DNA from: Anodontia alba
Lineage: Eukaryota > Mollusca > Bivalvia > Lucinida > Lucinidae
DNA length: 64,000 nucleotides
NCBI GenBank assembly: GCA_964016985.1
Contig: OZ024823.1
Span: forward strand, 37,243,687-37,307,686
Direction of reading: 5' to 3'
Notes under the pieces: generated by a model
What the model was told of the DNA's origin: nothing
Databases searched by the model: none
The model's input: only the letters and a program-made list of their open reading frames with translations
Position numbers and translations under genes: made by a program
Shown: one piece after another, positions 1-10,824 of the stretch
How the letters are laid out: each line of letters starts with the position of its first letter
Position numbering within the stretch: position 1 is the stretch's first letter

Positions 1-1180
1 GATATACATCACCTTGAAATCATAAAGACAAACATTTTGAGCAAGATCCATGACGATCACTTCAAAAATGTGACCTCTAGAGTATCAACAAGGTTTTCCT
101 TTGATTTTGCCAGGTGACCTAGTATCTGATATCAAGTGATCCAGTTTTAAACTAGACCTAGAAATCATCAAGACGAACATTTTGAGCAATATTAATGATG
201 ATTATTTAAAAAATGTGACCTCTGGAATGTTAACAGTTTTCTGCTGATTTGGCCCGGTGACCTAGTTTTTGATCCCATGTGACCCAGTTTCGAACTTGAC
301 TTAGAAATCATCAAGACAATTATTTTGAGCAAGATTCATGATGATTGCTTCAAAAATGTGACCACTAGAGTGTAAACAAAATTTTCTGCTGAATTGGCCT
401 GGTGACCCAGATTTTGACCCCAAGTAACCCAGTTTCGAACTTGACCTAGAACTCATCAAGACAAACATTATGAGCAAGATTCATGATGATTGCTTCAAAA
501 ATATGACCGCTAGAGTGTTAACAATGATTTCTGCTGATTTGGCCCGGTGACCTTGTTTTTATCCCAAGTGACCCAGTTTCAAACTTGACATAGAAATTGT
601 CAAGACAAACATGTTGAGCAAGATTCATGATGATTGCTTGATAAATGTGACCACTAGTGTGTTAACAAGTTTTTCCGCTGATTTCGCCAGGTGACCTAGT
701 TTTTGACCCGAGGTGACGCAGTTTGGAACCTGACCTAGAAATTATCAAGACAAACATTTTGAGCAAGATTCATGATGATTGCTTAAAAATGTGACCGCTA
801 GAGTGTTAACAAAGTTTTCCGCTGATTTTGCCTGGTGACCTAGTTTTTGACCCCAAGTGACCCAGTTTCAAACTTGATCTAGAACTCATCAAGACAAAAC
901 ATTTTAAGCAAGATTCATGATGACTGCATCAAAAATGTGACCGCTAGAGTGTTAACAAGGTTTTAGCTGATTTGGCCAGGTGACCTAGTTTTTGACCCCA
1001 AGTGACCCAGTATCGAACTTGACCTAAAAATCATCAAGACAAACATTTTGAGCAAGATTCACGATGATTTCTTGAAAAATGTGACCGCTGGAGTGATAAC
1101 AAGGTTTTCCGCTGATTTGGCCAGGTGGTCTATTTTTTTACCTCAGGTGACCCAGATTCGAACGACCTAGAAATCATCAA
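1..1180 (+). repeat. 145-bp tandem array, monomer type I (~8 copies)
   Basis: The motif CAAGAC recurs at about 169, 312, 457, 601, 746, 890, 1035 and 1178, a period of 143-145 bp. Each monomer carries AGATTCATGATGATTGC, GTGACC and GACCTAG motifs. Copies differ by scattered substitutions and small indels. Scattered stops argue against coding. Confidence 0.92.
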
Positions 1181-1194
1181 GAAAAACATTTTGA

Positions 1195-1850
1195 GCAAGA
1201 TTCATGATGATTGCTTAAACAAGTCACCCCGATGCTTCCTAGCAAGATTGGAGTCAGTTGGCCTTTCGGTTCAGGAGAAGAAGCAAAAAATAAATTTTCA
1301 AGATAGTTGTCATGGCGGCCATCTTGGATTTCCGATTGGAATGATTTTAGCTATTTTTTATCTATAAGTCACCCCAATGCTTCCTAAGATGTTTGGAGTC
1401 GATTGGCTTTTGGGTTTAGGAGAAGAAGCAAAAAATAGATTTTCAAGATAGCTGCTATAGCGGCCATCTTGGATTTTTGATCGGCACGATTTTACCTATG
1501 TTTGCTCTACAAATCACCCCGATGCTTCCTAGCAAGTTTGGAGTCAATTGGCCTTTCGGTTCAGGAGAAGAAGTGAAAAATATATTTTCAAGATGGCGGC
1601 CATGGCGGCCATCTTGGATTTCCGATCGGCCTGATTTTAGCTATGTTTGATCTACAAGTCACCGTGATTCCTTCCTAGCAAGTTTGGAGTCAATTGGCCT
1701 TTCGGTTCTGGAGAAGAAGCGAAAAATAGATTTTCAAGATGGCGGCCATGGCGGCCATCTTGGATTTCCGATCGGCACGATTTTAGCTATTTTTGATCTA
1801 CAAGTCACCCTGATGCTTCCTACCAAGTATCGAGTCCAGGGATGTAGGAG
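1195..1850 (+). repeat. 145-bp tandem array, monomer type II (~4-5 copies)
   Basis: The block around GGCCTTTCGGTTCAGGAG recurs near 1260, 1404, 1551 and 1698, a period of 144-147 bp. Each monomer holds the near-palindrome AAGATGGCGGCC followed by ATGGCGGCCATCTT. The monomer is clearly related to the array at 54.1-56.0 kb but not to type I just upstream. Confidence 0.9.
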
Positions 1851-1923
1851 GAGCAGGCTTTTAAAGCAATTGTTGACCCCGCGAGACGGACGACGGACAT
1901 TGACTGACCACAATAGTTCACCA

Positions 1924-1950
1924 TGAGCACTTCGTGCTCAGGCGAGCTAA
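1924..1950 (+). other. Helitron-type 3' terminus: hairpin + CTAA
   Basis: Stem TGAGCAC (1924-1930) pairs with GTGCTCA (1934-1940) across loop TTC. Six bases later comes CTAA (1947-1950), followed by T. Confidence 0.75.
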
Positions 1951-2001
1951 TAAAAGTGGGGTTTAAAGGGGTCAAAAGTATATAGGTATGTTTTCGTGGT
2001 G
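1951..2001 (+). mobile_element. Family A MITE, 3' remnant cut by the Helitron
   Basis: It matches the last ~50 bp of the family A consensus (AAAGTGGGGTTTAA, TATATAGGTATG, TTTTCGTGGTG). The break falls within TATA|TAAAAG of the A sequence, that is between A and T. The missing 5' part would lie beyond the window start. Confidence 0.8.
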
Positions 2002-2441
2002 AGGAAAGGTTCGTTTCGTGACCCATTTCATAAGCATGGCTAAGAAGCCATCCTCGCCAACAATCTCTGAGGATAAGCGCATATCAATCTCTGATTGAAG
2101 TAATAAAGAAGCTGGCACCGATTGACTTCAGTCCTAATACAAGACACTTTAAAACAAACAAACGTGTATTCCAACCGCTGTTTCAGTTATTTATTTGCAT
2201 TTGTTTTACATTACTGTTCCGTTGTAAACTGGTTACAGGTCGTTCAGTAAGTTCCCATCTCTAGTGGTATGAAATTACCGCATCTTTCAAAGAGAGAAAA
2301 GACAAATGGTTCAATATACGATATGGTCAATCAGAACAAATCATTTCCATTTAGAATAAAACGCCAAGCGAAAAACGTTTTTTCTAAAAGATGTCGAAAG
2401 GACAGTAGTTCCGTTGCCGTGCATCTTTTAGGGCTCTTTCA
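2002..2441. other. No recognised feature
   Basis: AT-rich unique-looking sequence. A short open frame starts at 2269 but has no recognisable motif and runs into the next MITE. Confidence 0.5.
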
Positions 2442-2726
2442 CATTACGAAAACACGCCTATGCAAATATGTAGAGAATTTCACCTCCTAAAACTGAAAAT
2501 TTTCAGATAAAAACCTCTGATATTTTTCATTTTTCTGCTCAAAACATAGATTATAGGTACCCGTTAGAACCGCCTCGGCGAGGCGGTTCTAACGAGTACC
2601 CACAATCTATGTTTTTGAGCAGAAATAAGAAAAATAATGTATACCCCTATAAACCCCAGTTTTACTATATAAAAGAGGGGTTTAGGGGGGGGGGGGTCAA
2701 AATTATATAGGCATGTTTTCGTGATG
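2442..2726 (+). mobile_element. Family A MITE copy 1
   Basis: Ends are CATTACGAAAACACGCCTA and GGCATGTTTTCGTGATG. A central hairpin has arms GAACCGCCTCG and CGAGGCGGTTC, extended outward through ACTCGTTA and ACATAGATT. An expanded G run lies at ~2681-2695. No clear target duplication is visible. Confidence 0.88.
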
Positions 2727-3347
2727 ATATGACTGAGTTTATGCCCTTCATAAGCATTGGGTGGTGCGTTTCCACCAGGCTAGTGGGGAGCGGCACGAGC
2801 AAAGTAAGCCGCCACCTAAATCATTCGGGTTAGTGTTCAGTGACATCCCTGTAGACCAATACAAATATCTTTGCAAAGAGTGTAGTCCCAGATGTAACGA
2901 ACCGTCTCATCAGGATCTACACTATTTGCCATCCTTATTGATTTTTGAGTGAAACCTCAGATGCCCTAATTCAATGCTTGAAGAATCCACTTCAGAAAAG
3001 TTAAACATTGATATGATTCTTTCAGTGACTGAGCTACGAGTATAATACGAGTAGTCAACGAGTTACTGTTTTACGTATGCGCTCTCATACAGCATACCTC
3101 ATTCAATATTAATCATAAAGAATAGGGACAGATGTACAGCAAAACTAATAGCAAGGTTCTTTTCAAAGTTTTCTGTTTTTTTCTTTTTTTAAGTAAAGTG
3201 AAGAAATTTATGTTCTTATATGATTTTATGAAGTGGTCTAACCGAATGTACGAGGCCCTCGTATAAAGGTTGCCCTTAGAAGCAGAGTTCACATAAGCGA
3301 ATGAAAATCGGAGATTCGGTTTCACTGAGACTCTTCACATGACAAAT
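2727..3347. other. No recognised feature
   Basis: Unique-looking sequence. A C-like GTAGACC motif at ~2850 is the only hint of a repeat. No gene-like signal was found. Confidence 0.45.
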
Positions 3348-3594
3348 CAGGGCCCAGTTATTCAAAACTAATAACGTTGTTAGTTAACGTATCGTTAAAA
3401 CTTTGATGATTAAATATGGCATATATGCTAATATTTTTGCTGAAAAAATGTGAGTAGCTTTTGCATTTGCAAAAGCTACTCACATTTTTCAGCATAAATA
3501 CCTGTGAATTAGATATTGTACTTACTAGAACAGTTAATATTTTGACCACTAACGAGCTCGTTAAGCTAACGATGCTTTGAACAACTGGGCCCTG
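3348..3594. mobile_element. Family N inverted-repeat element
   Basis: Terminal inverted repeats CAGGGCCCAGTTATTCAAA and TTTGAACAACTGGGCCCTG enclose a near-perfect hairpin at 3439-3493 (stem through TGTGAGTAGCTTTTGCA). Short CAGGG ends occur in several cut-and-paste superfamilies. The flanking 8-mers do not match, so the superfamily is unassigned. Confidence 0.8.
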
Positions 3595-4258
3595 GTTAGT
3601 ACGTATGACGGAATCACGAGGAGGAATATGAGTGTTTTTCAATGAGTCGTGGTTTGCAATTCAATCAACCATTCCCCTATATAGAAGACTAATAAGTGTA
3701 ATTTATCCTTATTTAGTCAACATTGTGATAAAATAGCACAAAATGATTTCAGTACACAATCCTTAACAGAGACAGATTAATCTTAATTAGGCTTAATCGG
3801 CAAACCATAACTTTCATTACACGAAGCTCTCCTTACGACATCGCCTTATTAACCATATTAGTAAATTTGTGCCCAACATGGGAAAGAGGCTCTTATGACA
3901 TAATGCTGCCAACAAAGGCACAGAACATCCTGCGCATGCGCACAATCTGATCAGGGTTTATCTGTTTACTGTTTAATCACATAGTACTGTTAAATACAGA
4001 TCAGACTATACGAATGCGTTGGCTGATCTGGGCGTTCGCTGTTCGCATGTGGCATAAAGGCCCTTTTCACATTAAATTAATGAACTTAACAAGAGGAAGG
4101 GCGTTTTACTTCCTGTGCGGGCAGTGGCGCCATGATCAGCCTGCACACCGAGACAGCTTACACCATGCCTTCGTTTTATGCTTACCAGTAAAACATGAAT
4201 ACGGTTAAGACGTAATGACAAACAGCAATGTTATGCTCGGAATGCCAGCGTGTGTGAA
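3595..4258. other. Mostly unassigned; degenerate family B element at ~3908-4052
   Basis: CCTGCGCATGCGCAC with CTGATCAGGG near 3930-3958, and GGCTGATCTGGGCGTTCGCTG at 4021-4041, are the two halves of a decayed B element. The rest shows nothing recognisable. Confidence 0.5.
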
Positions 4259-4516
4259 CTAACCCTTTCACCCCTTGTTTATGAAATGGACCCTTCCATC
4301 ACTGAATTTGGACACATCCATCGTTTGCAAATAGGATTTTCAGTCAGAATCAGAATCAGAATTTTTACTGGTGATACGTCTAATGACATTCATTCACCAG
4401 TCACATATCAATAACAGAATGGCAAACAGTGTAGATCCTGATGAGACGGCTCTTCCCATCTGGATCTACACTGTTTGCAAATGTAGCCATTTGGGACGGC
4501 TCGTTATGAGGGTTAA
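4259..4516. mobile_element. Family C element
   Basis: It is bounded by CTAACCCTTTCA and GAGGGTTAA. The core hairpin 4422-4478 has outer arms GCAAACAGTGTAGATCC and GGATCTACACTGTTTGC. The inner stem is degenerate (GAGACGGCTCTTCCCATC). Confidence 0.72.
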
Positions 4517-5049
4517 GTCTGGAATGTCACTGCATTATTAGAACGCTTATTACATGGCGGGGCAAATACTTTCTCGGGTTTCTTATTCTTTGTGGCTATA
4601 TTACCATGACAAATATGTATACGAAACATCATTTTTTCTTCTTTTTTCTACGGTACTGTGGGTTGAATAACATTTCTGTTTATATTCAGTATGTTCTATT
4701 ACCACCCTGAAATTTGACACACGACACGTATGAAGGAAAATAATTTTGAATTGGGATGTTTTTTGTTGTTGCCTTTTTTTTTTTTAAATCTATCCTGATG
4801 TTGATGCAAGAATTCGGTCATCTTAACGCTCAGCACTTTTGGTATAAACGCTCAGCACTTTTGGTATATATATATATCCAAGTGTTCTCTGTTGAATATA
4901 TTTCTAAAAAGAGGTACGACATTTCATGCAATATATCATTTTTGTGCGTTCTTTGTTTCCACATGTAACCACCTTCTTTGTTTCCACATGTAACCTTTCA
5001 GATTTTTTTTTATTTTACTTCATTGCAGCTGGTGTTAAGTGCCGTGCGG
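4517..5049. other. Unassigned; two tiny direct duplications
   Basis: CGCTCAGCACTTTTGGTATA is directly repeated at ~4829-4872. TTTCCACATGTAACC is repeated at ~4957-4995. Both look like replication-slippage duplications. Confidence 0.5.
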
Positions 5050-5457
5050 CGGCCGTAAACCATCTCCCCGTACTTGGGCATAGTGCAGATTATAGTTTTA
5101 TTTCCTTTGGGACCATTGAGCCCGTTCTGGTTACTTTGAAAATCGAATACCGTTTGAGCTGGTGCTAGAAGGCGTATGCAGCCTTGCTAGTTATATAGCT
5201 ATATATGAAGATACCTTATAAAACCGAGTCTCCGATTTTCATTATTTTGTGCGGTCTCTGTTTCCAAAGGCAATCTTTTAGATCTTTAATCAGTCTGTTC
5301 ATAGACAGTAATTTTATTTGCAACGTTATTCGCCCCAACTAGTCATTGGTTGAGCGATATACTATTTTTCAAATAATTCGTAATGAGATCAGTGATCCCA
5401 AAGAACCAAAGAATATTAACTGCACTAAAGTGAAGTACGGGGAGTTGTTTTACGGCC
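5050..5457. mobile_element. Inverted-repeat element with CGTAAAAC..CTCCCCGTACTT ends
   Basis: GGCCGTAAACCATCTCCCCG (5050 on) is inverted at 5433-5457 as AAGTACGGGGAGTTGTTTTA. The same end sequence appears singly near 12665-12690 and 49693-49717, so it is a dispersed family. No coding is seen between the ends. Confidence 0.68.
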
Positions 5458-5484
5458 TCTACACAGCCAGTACATGTTTTTTAT

Positions 5485-5684
5485 TTAATCTTTACCACGC
5501 TTTGGACAAAACTCTTTGGACAAATGACAAATTAAAGATATTTTTCTTATTTTTTTTTTATTTTCCAGAAAACAGGATTTGACATTTCATGCAAATTGTC
5601 TCCAAACCTGTTTCCTGGGAAAAATAAGAAATGTATTCATAATGTCGTCTGCTGAAAATTTTACCCAGTGTGCTTAGGCTTTAA
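5485..5684. mobile_element. Family D element (TTAA-bounded), copy 1
   Basis: TTAATCTTTACCACGCTTTGG at the left and GTGTGCTTAGGCTTTAA at the right. The core arm CAGGATTTGACATTTCATGC is present but the opposite arm is largely deleted (CCAAACCTGTTTCCTGGG). Confidence 0.72.
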
Positions 5685-5907
5685 GACGCTTTACATTTGT
5701 TCAAATGGACTTAAAAGTATGGGAAGGAGTTAATTTTACTAAACGCTCATGTGCAAATTGCGCATGTCTAGGTAAGGGTACGCGCATGTGTAGTAGGATC
5801 TGCGCATGCGCGATTTGCATTTTAAAATGTTAAATATATAGAGACATCCTGCTGACGCATCGATCATAGATTAGTTTTATAAATTAGCAAGGAAACAATG
5901 ACTCAGA

Positions 5908-6128
5908 TTAAACTTTAAAACTGCCAAGCGAAATTGGGGCAGACGATTCAATTTTTTTATTGATAATTTCGGAGAAAATAAGGCTTGCCATCTCATGTAT
6001 ATCGTGTGCCTAGCAGACGATTCACATGAGATGTCAATCCTTATTTTGTCTGAAAAATACAGTATATATTTGTATATATATTTCAAAATGTCGTCTGCTG
6101 CAGTTGTAAAGCGCACTTTAAGGGTTAA
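5908..6128. mobile_element. Family D variant with AAAGCGC ends
   Basis: TTAA at 5908 and 6125. Terminal motifs are TTTAAAACTGCCAAGCG and GTAAAGCGCACTTTAAGGG. The core hairpin is TCATGTATATCGTGTGCCT against a divergent right arm with CTAGCAGACGATTCACATGA. It is related to the copy at 31112. Confidence 0.7.
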
Positions 6129-6486
6129 AACTCCTTTCTGTGGGAAGGTGCATGATAGATTAGCGTGTATGTTTTCATGAAAGGATATTGGTAAAGCGAT
6201 AAAGTAAATATCAACAGAGACGAACTGTCAATAAAGATGAAAAAGACAAAATTTAAGAATGAAATCTAACATGCACTGTGAAATTTATAAAATTGAAAGG
6301 ATTAAGAAAGCAGACAGGAAAACCACAGACCAAAATCAATATGCACTTTGTAATTTAGACTGACTTGTTATCTAATGCAGGTTTTGTTTGCTTTAACACA
6401 GCTTTAAATCCCAAAGTATTTTATCAAAAACGTTCATGGAATACAGTTAGAGGCCAAAGCCATATTACAGAGAAATTGTTTGGGTT
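6129..6486. other. No recognised feature
   Basis: AT-rich unique-looking sequence without a gene-like signal. Confidence 0.45.
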
Positions 6487-6867
6487 TTAACGCCAGGCAC
6501 TCTGGCTAAATTTTTCAGCAGTCTACATATTGAAATATTTATGCCCCCGCCATTCTAAGAATGGTGGAAAGGGCATATTGTGTTACCCCTGTCGTCCGTC
6601 TGTCTCCGTCCGCGTCCGAGATGGCGTTAGCAATTTGCGTAAGTTTTTCAGGCGGGGACATCCTTGTCCTTTGGACACATTTCTAGTTTTCTTATTTTTT
6701 TTTCAGAAAACATGTTTTGACATTTCATGCTAATTGTCTTTTCACGCAAATTTTTATTGAAGACAATTTGTATGAAATGTCAAATCCTGTTTTCTGGGAA
6801 AAGAAAAAAAGAAAAATATCACCAATTTGTCGTCTGTTGAACTAGCCCAGATAATGGTAATGGTTAA
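6487..6867. mobile_element. Family D element interrupted by an insertion
   Basis: TTAA at 6487 and 6864. Ends are GCCAGGCACTCTGGCTAAA and CTAGCCCAGATAATGG. The core hairpin arms TTTTGACATTTCATGC and GTATGAAATGTCAAATCCTG lie at ~6714-6790. The left half is split by foreign sequence at 6541-6678. Confidence 0.78.
6541..6678 (-). mobile_element. GCCCCCGCCATT-type repeat inserted in a D element
   Basis: The insert starts ATGCCCCCGCCATTCTAAGA with hairpin CCATTCTAAGAATGG and carries a CCGTC/ACGG-type tract. ATTT occurs at 6537-6540 and again at 6679-6682, so a 4-bp duplication is possible. On the minus strand it reads ACGG tract, then hairpin, like the ends of other Helitron-like repeats. Confidence 0.6.
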
Positions 6868-6947
6868 AGAACCCCAGCTCATCTTGACTCACCAAGGCTC
6901 GAATCGCTATGTTATTTTTCCCTTGACCTAATGAGTTACGATTTTTC

Positions 6948-7203
6948 CATTACGAAAACACGCCTATTCAAATATATAGAAAATTGCACCTCCCAAAACT
7001 GAAAATGTTCAGATAAAAAAAAAAAACTGGTATTTTTCATGTTTCTGCTCAAAACATAGATTGTGGGTATTCGTTAGAACCGCCTCCAATCCATGTTTTT
7101 GACCAGAAATAAGAAAATAATGTATACCCCTGTAAACGCCAGTTTCACTATATAAATGTAGGGTTTAAGAGGGTCAACATTATATAGTCATGTTTACGTG
7201 ATG
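6948..7203 (+). mobile_element. Family A MITE copy 2, hairpin arm deleted
   Basis: CATTACGAAAACACGCCTATT to TCATGTTTACGTGATG. The core keeps the left arm through GAACCGCCTC, then jumps directly to CAATCCATGTTTTTGACCAG. About 25 bp of the right arm is lost at the hairpin apex. Confidence 0.85.
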
Positions 7204-7538
7204 CTGTCTGACCACATACTATTATGTAACATGAGATTATTGAAGGTATTTCAGATAATGGCATGATGCTGACTGATAATTGGTTACTGTGAGCAATGAT
7301 TACGTAACATTATATAAAATTATGTAAACTGTCTTCATTACAAGCTCTCTCATTGACATTCCCTATTTTTGAGACTGGCCATTTGATTGGCTAACTGACT
7401 GTTACTAATAATAAATGTCTCACTCAACTGATATTTGTACTAATTATATCAACTTAATTCAGACCTTTCAAGATGTCCCTACATATATTTTGGCACAATC
7501 TCCACCATTTTTACAAATATAATACATTGTAAAAAGAT
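7204..7538. other. No recognised feature
   Basis: AT-rich sequence with no recognised repeat or gene. Confidence 0.45.
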
Positions 7539-7912
7539 CCCGTAGATGTTACAGTAAATACTGGCAAATGACTGCCAGTACATGTTCCGTAAATTTTACG
7601 TCCGCCTGTAGATTATTTACAGTAATAATTTCACATGATAGGGCAGTGTAGGACAAGGTAGGTAACGTATAGGGCATAGTAGGGATGTGAGCTAACACAC
7701 CGTATCTTAAGCTTATACATCCTTAACCCATCCTACGAGGAAATTCCCGCGATAGTAAAAATTTACGGTAAAGGCGCAAAAAAAAAAAAAAAAAAAAAAT
7801 CCCGTAGATTTTACGGTGAATACTGGCAACTGGCAAAATCCCGTAGATTTTACGGTAAATACTGGCAACTGGCTGGCAGCCAGTTGCCAGTATTTACCGT
7901 AAAATCTACGGG
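7539..7912. repeat. CCCGTAGATTTTACGGTAAA palindromic repeat
   Basis: The unit CCCGTAGATTTTACGG..AATACTGGCAA occurs near 7549, 7801 and 7840, then inverted to 7912. Positions 7840-7912 form a near-perfect 73-bp palindrome centred on GGCTGGCAGCC. An A18-type run precedes it and a T/G-rich run follows. Confidence 0.75.
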
Positions 7913-8902
7913 TTTTTTTTGTTTGTTTGTTTGTTTGTTTGGTTTTTTTTTTTTTTTTGTTATTTTTTTTTTGTTTTTTTTTTTTTACCTTGTCTACATC
8001 GTTTCATTAACATTATTACGAATTTTAAAGTATTGCTCGCATTGTCATGTTTTAAAGATAGTTCATGCAACCATATAGTGCATGTGTTAATTATTTCGTG
8101 TTTCAATGAGCAAATACGCAGGCTGATCTGGGCTTTCCTCGTTGCCGCATGAGCGAAAATGATCCTTAAACAACGTGTCGCATCACATATAATATTTTTT
8201 CTTTGACAGTCAATTTATGGACGCATTTATACGTGTAAATCTATTCTCATGCATCTGCAAGCCATCGTGATAGCATATTGTCCAGATTATCGTTTAAAAT
8301 ATTTACCACATTGTGTTTTAAGCAGTGTGACTACTAAATAAAGATGCAAATACAGTCTTAGGACCAAGTGCCCACCTATTTATTGCACAATCTAAAGAAC
8401 AATTAGATAGATCAACACCTTGACAGTTTTAATTGAAACAAAAACACAACTTGCTCTACACCAGCGGCTTGCCATATTTACATGTCTGTGAACACTCCAG
8501 TAGAATAGTAACAAAACAAAGTGTAAAATGATTTTATTTTCAAAAGGTGCTCACTTTTGACAGAGTAGTTACAACACAGAGTAGCTGAAACTGAAAGCTG
8601 AATGTTAAAACAACAAGTAATGATATTATACCATGATAGCAAAATTCAGGGTAATTTGATAGGAGTCAGATCTGACCCCCTCAAAAACACTTGGTCTATA
8701 GAGTGAATAGTTAATAATTACAATTGTGTATTCGTACTTCGTAATTTCACGTGAAAACGAGTGATCAATTAGTTTTTGTGCGCACATGTAATAAACATGT
8801 ATGCATGTCGTTTTCGATATTCATGACTCATAGTTGATAATAGTAACGTCTTTCTCGCTTGTTTTTTTGCAAAGATTGGTCTAGGTGTTGTTGACTTAGC
8901 CG
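7913..8902. other. Unassigned; T-rich start and a family B fragment
   Basis: 7913-7988 is T/G-rich low-complexity sequence. 8118-8155 matches the right half of family B (GCAGGCTGATCTGGGC). The remainder is unrecognised. Confidence 0.5.
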
Positions 8903-9265
8903 TTTAAAGGCTCCATATTCCTCAAAAATAGACATTTTTTAGCCAAGAAAGGTTTAATAAATTGATATATAGTATTAATACGATCATAAAATGTGGCATC
9001 TGACAGCCCTCAGTTGGTCTCTCGATTTTGAACTGGATCAAACACGAAATGTTTGAGGTTTGTTTTTTTGTTGTTGTTGTTTTTTTGTTTTTTTTTTATC
9101 ATATCTCTGAATTAATGTTGCCAACTCGTTTCATTTCAAGAACGAGAGACTAACTGAAATTTTACAGGCTGACAGGTGCCACATTTGATAATTGCATTAA
9201 TACCATATATTAAACCTTTTTTGGACAATAAAATGTTTATTTTTGAAGAATATGGAGCCTTTAAA
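8903..9265. mobile_element. Family M inverted-repeat element, copy 1
   Basis: TTTAAAGGCTCCATATTC and GAATATGGAGCCTTTAAA form perfect 18-bp ends. Pairing continues through AAAGGTTTAATAAATTG, TATTAATACGATC and GTGGCATCTGACAG on the left arm. The loop region is T-rich. Confidence 0.85.
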
Positions 9266-9662
9266 TGCAAATCTAATCAAATTCTACATCGAGCGGTTGG
9301 ACGTCAATCCAGAGTAATCCATAGGTGTAAAATTAAATGATTTTAGATAAACATGTAGCTGTGTCTTTAGAGTTGTTCCAGCCCCTACTAATCATTTTTT
9401 TTTATAATTCCCTTTTATGTAGACACTAAAATAAACAAAGCAAATATTAACATGCTAGGAGTTTGAAGCACTTACTTATGACCATAGCATGTTAATGGTG
9501 TCTTGATTTTATTTTAGTGTTTGTATCAAAGTCTTTTATAAAAATAATAATAAAATTGGTCACTAGGGGTTGGGGCCAGTCTACTCTGCACTCTGCATGC
9601 TGTGTAAAAATCAGCATACGGCAGTTTGAATGTTGTCTCTTAGCAAATATGGATTGATGAGC
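9266..9662. other. No recognised feature
   Basis: AT-rich sequence. CTAGGAGTTTG and several ACTAAAATAAA-like stretches recur loosely but do not define an element. Confidence 0.4.
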
Positions 9663-9892
9663 ACTAACCCTTAAACTGCCAATCACAACAATTGTCGTCT
9701 GCTTTGTCACCTGCTTGTGATTTTAAGTCATTTTTGCAAACAGTGTGGACCCAGATCAGACTGCTCCTCTAGGAGCAGTCTGATCAGGGTCCACACTGTT
9801 TGCCTGTATGCAAAAATAGGTTTGAAAAGTTTGCAAGAATATAAATAGACGACATTTTCAGATGCAGATTTTCTTGGCATTTTAATTTGAAG
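9663..9892. mobile_element. Family C element with CTCC/GGAG apex
   Basis: It starts ACTAACCCTTAAACTGCCAA and ends CTTGGCATTTTAATTTG. GTCGTCTGC and AGACGAC sub-terminal motifs are shared with family D. The core hairpin 9736-9803 is GCAAACAGTGTGGACC.. with inner stem CAGACTGCTCC-TCTA-GGAGCAGTCTG. Confidence 0.78.
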
Positions 9893-10324
9893 TTACAACG
9901 TTGAACAATTCAAAACGAATAACTTTGAGATTTTTTTTTAAATTTGTTGTTGTTTTTTAAGTTTGAGTTTTTTAAACACATTGAGATTTATAAAATATTT
10001 TAAAAAAAACGTTGAGATTTTTAAACTGCAGTAAATGACGCACATCCTAATTCGTTTTCAATGTAAACGACGCCTTGAAAACATGTCAGCAAATAAATAC
10101 ATACTAACTATAATACTTTCATGAGTTTCGTAAACGATATGTCTTTTTCTTTTGATAATCAAATATACCGACATAAGCAAATACTATATCAACTGCGACC
10201 AGTCTTAAAGTAAATATTAGATGAACAGGTTTTTAAATCTGAATGAATTTATTTGAATGAAACTCCTTGAACTTCTTGAGAATATGTCTAATACGGAACA
10301 AAGGAACAACTTCTAGTTAGACAT
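9893..10324. other. No recognised feature
   Basis: T-rich then AT-rich sequence without a recognised element. Confidence 0.45.
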
Positions 10325-10557
10325 TTAACCTTTAGCACTCTCAGGATAAATTCAGAATTCAGCAGATGATTGATTGGCAGTATTTTTCTCATTTTTTTCC
10401 TCCAGAAAACAGTTTGATATTACATGCAAATTGTCTCCTAAGGAAGGAAGGAAAAAATTGCGTGAATGTTTATTTTATATTTTTTGTGGGATAAACATAA
10501 AAAATATAATTTTCAAAATGTCGTCTGTTGCTTTTTACCCAGCATGCCAGGCGTTAA
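10325..10557. mobile_element. Family D element, copy with TTAA at both ends
   Basis: TTAACCTTTAGCACTCTCAGG at left and CCCAGCATGCCAGGCGTTAA at right. The left core arm CAGTTTGATATTACATGC is followed by AAGGAAGG slippage instead of a clean right arm. A second 3'-end-only copy (GTCGTCTGCCGAATTTTTCA) lies at 10582-10626 after an A run. Confidence 0.75.
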
Positions 10558-10824
10558 CCTATGTAGAAAAAAAAAAAAAAAATGTCGTCTGCCGAATTTT
10601 TCACCCAGCATGCTTTGCCTTGTGGTAAGTAATATAGAAGTTCAGGGCTTCGTTGTCTGAAACATAGGATATTGGTTAGACGAACAAACACTGTTTTATC
10701 TCTGAGGTCAAAGTAATTTGTACATCCAATTTATTTTTCAAGTTGTCAATTAAAGTAACGGTATAATAATAGAACATTGTGCCTACAAAAATAATGACTG
10801 TCAACGTAAGAAATGTACATTGGG

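Larger units (their letters stand above)
1..1950 (+). mobile_element. Helitron-like element with tandem core, 3' part
   Basis: The element runs in from outside the window. It has two successive arrays of ~145-bp monomers, then a unique tail with a degenerate ACGG tract near 1885, a short terminal hairpin and CTAA followed by T. Hairpin plus CTRR is the classical Helitron 3' signature. The next bases are the 3' piece of a family A MITE, so the right boundary is sharp. No Rep/helicase coding is seen, so it is non-autonomous. The left end is not visible. Confidence 0.72.

Noticed and set aside
7840..7912. Kinship between the GGCAACTGGCTGGCAGCC palindrome and the 56-60 kb fold-back monomers
   Set aside because: Only a short GGCAACTGGC/GCCAGTTGCC word is shared; flanks differ, so convergence is likely.
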